A stretch of DNA of 64,000 bases, taken from contig JACEFZ010017423.1 in assembly GCA_014155875.1 (NCBI GenBank), forward strand, positions 62,001 through 126,000, in the 5' to 3' direction. The position numbers were made by a program, and so were the translations under genes. The DNA comes from Cepaea nemoralis. Lineage: Eukaryota > Mollusca > Gastropoda > Stylommatophora > Helicidae. Shown piece by piece: positions 56,963-64,000 of this stretch (the stretch's first letter is position 1; every line of letters begins with the position of its first letter). The notes below the pieces were generated by a model that worked only from the letters and a program-made list of their open reading frames with translations, made no database searches and was not told where the DNA came from.

Positions 56963-59440
56963 ATAGTGTACAAAAGAGGAAAAGAGGAAGACCACAACGT
57001 TGATGGATTCAGGATGTGATAGGTAGTTTACACATGACAGCGACAAAGGCTTACAATAGAGAGACATTTAAATAGACCGTTATGGGAGTAAAGTTCTAGG
57101 CAGGACAAACGAACTGCTTTCGACACCTGCCTCGCGCCGTGAAGGTAGTGGGTTCGATTCCAGCGCACGTAGTTTGGTTAACGAGTGCAGTTTTGTCGCA
57201 AAAACGCTGTGGATTGTCGCTAGAGTTGGTAGTTCCTACTTTATGTGACGCTTTCGGCAAATTGCCTTGCGAACCATATGGGAAGCACGAACGAACGAGC
57301 AAACATTATTTTCAAAGGGGTAAGAATTGTTGCACGCAGACCCGTCCGACATTCTGCCCTTTTTCTCTCTTTCCTTTCATACGTTATTTCATGCATACAC
57401 CACGTATGAATCCAATCTTTGACAACAACAGAACAATATGCACTAAAACGCATGGAAAAAAGTCAGTATTTCATGACTCACTACGCAATTTTTAACATGA
57501 CCATTATAAATACCTAAGGAAGGTGTACCATACCATATATATGGGAATGCTTATAATACTAATTGTCATTTGAGGTAATTTTTATTGTTGTTGGTTTGCT
57601 TTAGGGGGTCATGTAGTCTGTACTGAGATAGTGTTCAAACAGGTAACGAATGTATGTATAGTGAATGGTGGTGTCTTTTATTTCATGTGGAAGATTGTTC
57701 CACAACTGAGCGGCAGAATACGCTAAAATGGGATGCAATCTAGTGCAATGAAGTCGATTCCCTTGACTTTTAACATATTCAGTTCCAAAAAAGTTGTTCG
57801 GGCGTAACAAAAAACGATGGCAGAAATTATAAGTAGGAAGGTTCTGTCACAGTAATGACTTAATGCTGAAACAGTGTTGAACAGGCCAAGAGGGTAAGAC
57901 ACGCGTGTGTTTTGTCACCAAATTCTCGTATTAGAAAGAAAACTAAGGTAAAATATGTTAAATGTTTGGCGACTGATTGTTATTGCAGCTGAACACTTCA
58001 AACGGTGGCTTGTCTTTGATAGGATAAAACATAACTGCAGCGTTAAGGCAAACATCAGCAACTGCCGTAATCCACTTCCGTATCAACGGCTATCACCGAT
58101 ATCATCTGTTTCTTAGCGCCATTAAAAGTATCTAAGACCCTATTTTCTATCATTATAAGGCACATGCACATGTGCCTGCCAAAAACTTTATTTTAGAAAT
58201 CCCGTGAGCTATTACCATTAAAAGGATATGGCACTAGATATATACTCACGTATGTAGAGTGCCCTTCATTTGTGATATTACCTACCACATGAGGTCACAT
58301 AATGGACATCTAAGATATCTCAGTAACTTAAATTTAATTTAGTACCGCTTGATCAGAGAAGAAATCTTTTCTTTTAAATATTATTCTATACTTTCTTTAA
58401 ACTAACTATGTGCCTTACAGAGCCTTCATTTATACTCAAATAAATTATGATTCTTGTCTCCCTTGTTCTTAATCATTTCATTTCAAGTTATCTCCCTTGA
58501 GAATGGGATTTCTATTATACAGATTTCTATATTTTTTTTTTTAATATGAAACATTACAATGATTGAAATGAGTTGCAATGTTCATAAGAAAAATAACGGA
58601 TGCAGCAGGAAGTAACAATAGAAAATAAAATCATTTAGGTTTGTGCAACTCCTGCGAAAAAGAAGTGAGATATACTAAACACGGACGCAGTGTACATACC
58701 TTACAACGAGGTTCACTATCGTGAACATACATTTTTAAAGACGGAGGGGGGAGGGGAGAGATGTGGATAAAGAATATAATAAAATAAAAAAATAAAAATA
58801 AGTATGCGACGAAACTCAAAACAATGTTTTCCCGTAGTGAATTTGATTAACGAAGACACAAACAATAGATACTACGAAACAACGACAAACGCGACAGTTG
58901 ACACTGGGGTCCATTTGACCCCCAAGGTAGTTCTAGGGTTAATAGTTGTTAATATGGTAGCAGACACGTTGTATTATATATCAAATTAAAGATCGTTACA
59001 TAAGGAAAACTACTGTGTAATAACCTATGGCAGATCGGGAAGTCGTTTAAGACGATTAATCATCCCATGGCACTTAATTAGTAGTTAAACCTTTGACGAT
59101 CGCGTGAGATAGCAACCATGACCCCCACGCTTATTGACGCCAGAGATGAGGATGCCGACTGTGTCATCATCGCTCTGCAACGGAGACTACACGATCACCA
59201 TTCTTGGATCAGGTCTGTGTTCTTTGCTCAGTTGTTCCATATAGCCTTGCCATCCGAATATACATTTTTCTACCTTCTCTTGCTTTCTTTCAGTCATGAT
59301 TCTCAATTTAGAGAACCTACACAATATGAAAATGTTATAGTATAACACTAAATCAGAAAAGAAAGGTCATCTTGATTTCTACAAAAAAAGGACTGGTCTG
59401 GTCAAGAAACTATTCACAAGACACAATTCGGGGTTAGAAC
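56960..59440 (+). repeat. LINE tail, tRNA-like head and R1 copy e
   Basis: 'aagaggaagaccacaacgtt' (LINE tail) at 56979, tRNA-like head at 57098-57300 with B-box 'ggttcgattcc' (57151-57161), and a 57310-57700 stretch not found in the other copies. R1 runs at 57720-58920 and then a flank shared with 33855-34720, including the empty MITE site at 59340. Confidence 0.7.
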
Positions 59441-59444
59441 AAAT

Positions 59445-62400
59445 GAGAACGTCGGGTAGTGGGGTAGGGGTATCATACTTGCGGAGAAAGAAGAGCTGAT
59501 TAAATCTGAGAAAGTTGTTGTGTGGAGAAGTATAGAATGATAGTTACGAGGTTAGTGGCTCAGCGGAATGAGGTTTGTTTTGAGAGATAGTTGATAGTGC
59601 TGGTTAGTGTGTAAAAGATATATAGTTTGCGAGAGATAATATATAGATTCTGACCTTTGAAAACGAGTGAATGATTGAGAAAAGTAGAAATAAGACAAAC
59701 ATATGTGCGTCGAGAATGGATAGGATGATGGCAAGTGATAAGCACAGCATGCATGTACGAGGCGTTTAGTCCGTGCGTGAGTATAAGTGTAGACAAACAG
59801 GTGTTCGTCGCGCTGAGTGAAGCAGGAGTGAGGTTTTGAAACGTCGTCAAGTGTCAGTGTGGGTGGAAGTGATCGACACGCCTAGGCTTGGTAGTTGTTG
59901 ATACATGGTTGTCCAATTGTCCAGAGAGTTGAATAGCCTTATTACACCTGTTGTAAATATCATCTTCTGGTTTGCAATTTGATGATATTATACTTCCTAG
60001 GCACTTGAGACTCTTTACTTGTTTCGAGAAATGTTCGTTTAGCTGAATTGTTGTTGTTTGTTCTTCTTTGGTTATAGTCGTTGCCTCTGTTTTGCTTGTG
60101 CTAAATTGTTAAAGTAGGTGATTAGAAAGGTGTGATGTCTTTTGTTTGGAATGTGTGATCTTGGACGGAATTTATGGAAAGTTGTATGACAGGCTGACAG
60201 AAAGGAGAGTTAACATTCTGAATGACGTTTCATAGAATATGTTTAGTATTGTTGACAGGAACATGTCGAAGTATGAATGCCTGATACTGAGAAATGAGGA
60301 AAGTGAGGTCCGTTGTCAGTCATAAGTAGTGTGGGTTGCTGTTCTGAAAGAATCCCGATAAATAGGAAGAGGAGTGAAAGATACGGAGGTAAACAAGATT
60401 AGATGAATGAATGTTAGAGAAGGTGTTCCGATAAGTGTGACTGGTTTAATTATCATCGCGGTACAAGAATGCTAGGAGAGACTTGAGGATAGCTTAGAGT
60501 AGTTGTGGTGAGATGTGGAAAGTAATGATACGTTAGTTAATTGCGTCGGGTAGACGAGAAACTTAAAAGTAGAATTAGTTATTGGTACAGTAAGTAGATG
60601 TATTGGTGAGAGGTCTATAGTAAATTGACACAATTTTTTTGCTGGTCGTAGTAGGCTGGAGATACCGTAGTTAACGGTGATGATTAAGTAGTTGTAGTAA
60701 TACTTGGAACAAATCCAAGGGAAACAATTGGTGTGCCGAGCCACAGGTTCTATTGGTAGATAGTACGGTCATTGGTGATTATTGACTTTTTATTGAGAGA
60801 ACAGATATTGTTCTAAGTTAGGAATTGGTCTGTAGGTAACAGATATATATGCTTGGTATTGAGTTGTTTTGTTTTATCTGTTATAAGAATAACGGAATAG
60901 GCATGAATTGGGTGAATAGATATGTATTTCATTGGTTAGTATAAGAGACCAATGTTGAATATGTATGGTATGTTATATTATTTTTGCTTGATTTGGTCCT
61001 GTAAAATGATTGTCACTATTTGATTTTAGAATAGGATTATTGTGTTTTTAGTCTTTTGCGTACAAACTACTGGTCCGTAAAAGAGACCAGTAGTGTTAGG
61101 TAACACTAGATATTTTCTTCTAATTTAATAGGATGCATGTTATATTATTTTAAAATATGTTTTTCTTTGAATGAGTTAATACCTTTTATTGATATGAGGG
61201 GAAACATAAATGATGTATAAAAACTTGGGGGGGGGGGGGGGGGGGGTATGATGTCCTGTTGTGATTTTATTTCGCTTCACTCATAATTTAAGTGAATTGT
61301 CTTGTGTGTTAAATTACCTTGTTTATAAATATGTTAGAAATTTAGTTAAGTTAAGTTTAATTTACAAATAGTTATGGTTTTGTCTAGAATAAAGGCAATA
61401 CATGGGGCTTTATTTAGGACCCTTTGTTCAGAAAAGAGTTAATAAACTACTGAGAACTAGTAGAGAGACACATTCTTTTTGTGAATAATAAGCATATCCT
61501 GTTGGTGGAATTGCTGTGATAGTCAGCGTTGAGAAATCAATGATATAAGTGCTGCAAAGTTGTGGAAACATATGCCATACGGGGTTACTACACAAGTAAA
61601 ATGGTTATGGGGAATTTAAGTGAGCATTAATTGAAGATATATGGATTGGACGCCATATTGGGGAAGAAAAGATTAAAGTGAATAAAGCAGTGGGGCAAAT
61701 GACATGGGGTCAGAAGGGAACATGGAGCCACGAGATTGTAGAAGAAGAAGTCAGTAACGTGCTGTAACAGACAGTGTGAAGGCAGTTAGCAAAACATGAA
61801 TTGAATCCATGTTTGACTCCAAAGAATGATTAGATAGCAGTACAATAGTAAAGGGGTGTAAGTGTGTTAATGAGAAATGAACATTGTCACTGTGGAGACA
61901 AAATGACATGGGGTTTTTGAGGGTCGGTGATATATGGACTGTAATAGAATAACGTTGGTTGCAGGCAGTCACAGACATGAGTTCAGGGCTAGTATATTGT
62001 TGCTGTTGATTACGGCATTAAGGGGTCGCTGAAAATTTCGGCAAGATTAAAAGGAGAAGATTAATTATGTGAGATGATGAGGGAAAGAGGTCTGTAATAT
62101 ATAGACATTTGGGGAGTGAATAATATTTTTGATGGTTATTATTTGATGCTGTAGATAGCAGCGTAAACTGTTACCATAATAAGTGGTACTGTAGAAGATA
62201 TAATTGTTTTAGACTTTATTACATAAAGTCTCATATGACATAGGGGGGTAAAGGTGTGTGACTTAGGTGAGTGTGGTTTTTTTTTTATGAGAAAGAGTTC
62301 TACTTCTTTGAATCTCCGGTGCGCACCGATTCTTTGTCTTCCTATCGTGTGCGAGTGATTTCAGGTTGGTTGAAAGTGGAGAAGTAGTAATGTGGAGGTA

Positions 62401-62928
62401 ATGCTGTTAGTGATGACGATAGAGAGTTTGAGGTAGTATCAGAAGAGTACGGCGTTTTGAATTTTTTGAGATCGTGATAAGAAGGTTTAAGCGGATTGCT
62501 TACGAAGAGTAGAAAAAGTATTCCGAAAATATGTTGTCATGTGTTGTATAAAACTAAGATCTGGTAATGCAGAAATATTATGATGTACGATAGATACATA
62601 TACAAGAATGAGCTTTTGTGATATGATATATGTGGATTTTATTACGAAGAAGAAGTATGGTTTATAGTAGGTCGTGGCAGGCTGGCACTACTGATAAATA
62701 GTGGGGATAGAGAGAAGTGTAATGAGTAAGGGGTATATGATTTCTGTAGTTGGGAGTTGAGTAAGTTCAAGGTGGTAAGCGGATTGCTTATGACTTTATA
62801 AAACGAAGAAGAAGTAACTTTGATTGTGTGGAATTATTGGGTTAAGTGTCTTGGGTCATAGATGTGGGAAATGAGTTGTGGGATTAAGACTTTTCAGGGA
62901 AAAGTCTTGGTTGAAGAAAGGGAGGAAA
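59445..62928 (+). other. C-poor strand-asymmetric block, no ORFs
   Basis: About 3.5 kb in which the plus strand has very little C (sampled lines carry 3-5 C per 60) but much G and T. No frame above ~96 codons carries a recognised domain. A G-run lies at 61228-61248. 'aagcggattgctta' recurs near 62488 and 62778. It ends in a purine tract 'gaagaaagggaggaaa' (62913-62928) next to a TG. Most likely it is the non-coding 3' interior of an LTR retrotransposon. Confidence 0.45.
62886..62908 (+). repeat. Hairpin upstream of the polypurine tract
   Basis: Perfect 10-bp arms 'aagacttttc' and 'gaaaagtctt' around an AGG loop, 20 nt before the LTR-like start. Confidence 0.7.
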
Positions 62929-63204
62929 TGTCACAGAGTTAGAAATAGGAAGAAGGGGCAACGAGGTGTGCATAGTCAATAGGGAAATAGGGCACGGTCA
63001 AGCACCATAATATGGGGTAGTTAGAATGGGTCGTCCGATGACGAGGATCTTGGAAACAAGGTCAGTTGTGAACGACCCATCTTTCGAGATGGACGTATCA
63101 TTGAACTGGGCAACATCTGGCTTGATTCTGAATAAAGTAATATGAAGCCAGAACCGTCTTGGAGTTGTTGATAGTTCACCGTTACTTCGCTGTACTGTTA
63201 TACA
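62929..63204 (+). repeat. LTR-like segment (3' LTR candidate)
   Basis: Starts TGTCACAG directly after the purine tract and could end at 'tgttataca' (63204), giving about 276 bp with TG...CA ends. 'aataaag' at 63131 fits a polyadenylation signal followed by a short R-U5. The partner LTR and TSD are not in view. Confidence 0.45.
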
Positions 63205-64000
63205 AACCCATTTTATGGAAAGTTCGAACCGGAAGCTCGCTAAGTGGGTGTCATCTGGAGACTGACCTCTCCTGGTTTGCGTGGCGAACGAAATGCCCAA
63301 TATACGGATGTGTGGCTAAGCAGTCATGTGCAGGACGTGATGATTCCTTTGGCGAGCCTAGCTCCAGAGCGCTATATGTCGGCTAGCCTCATGAGATGGC
63401 GGAGAATTCCTATGGTCTGCCATTGCCTTGTCTTGAGGGCTGACCTGGCTTTCTCCGGCCGTTCTAACTTGACCAGCTGGGATGTAGATGACACCACAAA
63501 AGTGAGAGTCGAAAGTCCGTTGAAAATCCCGGGAAGGATAACCCAGTCGACAAACACCCGCAGAAGTCGGGTGTGTTGGCCTGAAATCACAGTATCGCAG
63601 CTTCGCTGTAAACAGGCACAACGCAATGACATCCAGAAAAGACTGCGGATGATCGTAGAAGAAGAATAACACCTCAAACGGCACCTTGTCGTTGTTAGGA
63701 TCATATGTAACTCCATCGTTAAGGCAAACACCAGCGACTGCCGCAATTCACTTGAATATCAAAGACGACCATTTTTGCTATCATTATGAGACACATGCAC
63801 ATGCGCCTGCCAAAAAAAAAAAAACTAGAAGAAGACCAGTAGTATCGTTGCAATAAAACGGATATTGCACTGGATATATTATCCTGTAAGTAGAGTGCCC
63901 TTCATTTGTGATATTATCTGCCACAAGAGGTCGCATACTGTATATCTAAGATTTCACAATTGCTTACATTTATGTTAGTAGTTGTAGATCAGAGTGGCGA
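63205..64000 (+). repeat. Repeat R3 and R1 copy f
   Basis: 63205-63350 matches 12837-13010. 63350-63660 is not shared with other copies. 63665-64000 is R1 ('aacacctcaaacggc' to 'ttcatttgtgatattatc'), cut by the window end. The frames here are not conserved between copies. Confidence 0.65.

Noticed and set aside
57098..57300. A possible tRNA gene
   Set aside because: The B-box is good, but there is no plausible cloverleaf and the segment recurs as part of a repeat, so it is tRNA-derived.

Overview
The window is repeat-rich eukaryotic (animal) DNA with no convincing host gene, rRNA or tRNA gene. Nearly every coding signal belongs to a transposable element: non-LTR retrotransposons (LINEs) with apurinic-type endonuclease and reverse transcriptase, LTR retrotransposons with the pol order integrase-RT-RNase H (Gmr1-like), a hAT-like remnant, small inverted-repeat elements, and a remnant of a Polinton/Maverick (adintovirus-like) element. 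The rest is AT-rich intergenic DNA with TTG/TTA, CAT, GAT, AC and TA microsatellites. The mix (RTE-type LINEs, Gmr1-like elements, Polinton, a SINE-like repeat with GTTA tail) suits an aquatic invertebrate and, as a weak inference, a mollusc. A database search would be needed to name the organism.

Layout. 1-3176: a decayed CR1/Jockey-type RT, then pieces of a composite repeat here called R1, with a microsatellite, an RTE-like LINE tail and a repeat here called R2. 3177-12669: an old LTR element ('LTR-B') inserted in R1 and itself split by a minus-strand, internally deleted Gmr1-like element (4171-9286, TSD gtatg). 12670-18030: the rest of that R1 copy, interrupted by two RTE insertions with clear TSDs, then R2, an antisense RTE, a 46-bp minisatellite derived from an RT motif, and another R1 copy. 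18990-31530: a roughly 4-kb LINE ('LINE A') interrupted first by a 587-bp truncated LINE ('LINE B', 12-bp TSD) and then by a full-length Gmr1-like element (20722-28570, 441-bp LTRs differing at one base, TSD ctata). 31530-34850: more composite-unit pieces and a 335-bp MITE whose empty site survives at 59340. 34850-37910 and 42901-44769: RTE-type LINEs. 45043-47045: a hAT remnant and an inverted-repeat element. 47130-51310: microsatellites, LINE fragments and a decayed LINE with a C-terminal zinc finger ('LINE D'). 52025-52982: the Polinton remnant on the minus strand. 53690-54900: two tandem-repeat arrays. 56861-59440: another R1 copy. 59445-63204: a C-poor block ending in a polypurine tract and an LTR-like segment.

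How the parts relate. The composite units are the oldest layer and act as landing sites. LTR-B and the LINEs inserted in them, and the two Gmr1-like copies are the youngest events, each with LTRs differing by one base by eye. The full-length Gmr1 copy encodes Gag-protease, then integrase-RT-RNase H, but carries two apparent one-base breaks. The deleted copy keeps LTRs, Gag and protease region but has lost integrase and RT, so it was probably mobilised in trans by a relative. Coordinates of repeat edges are read by eye and are approximate unless a TSD is given.
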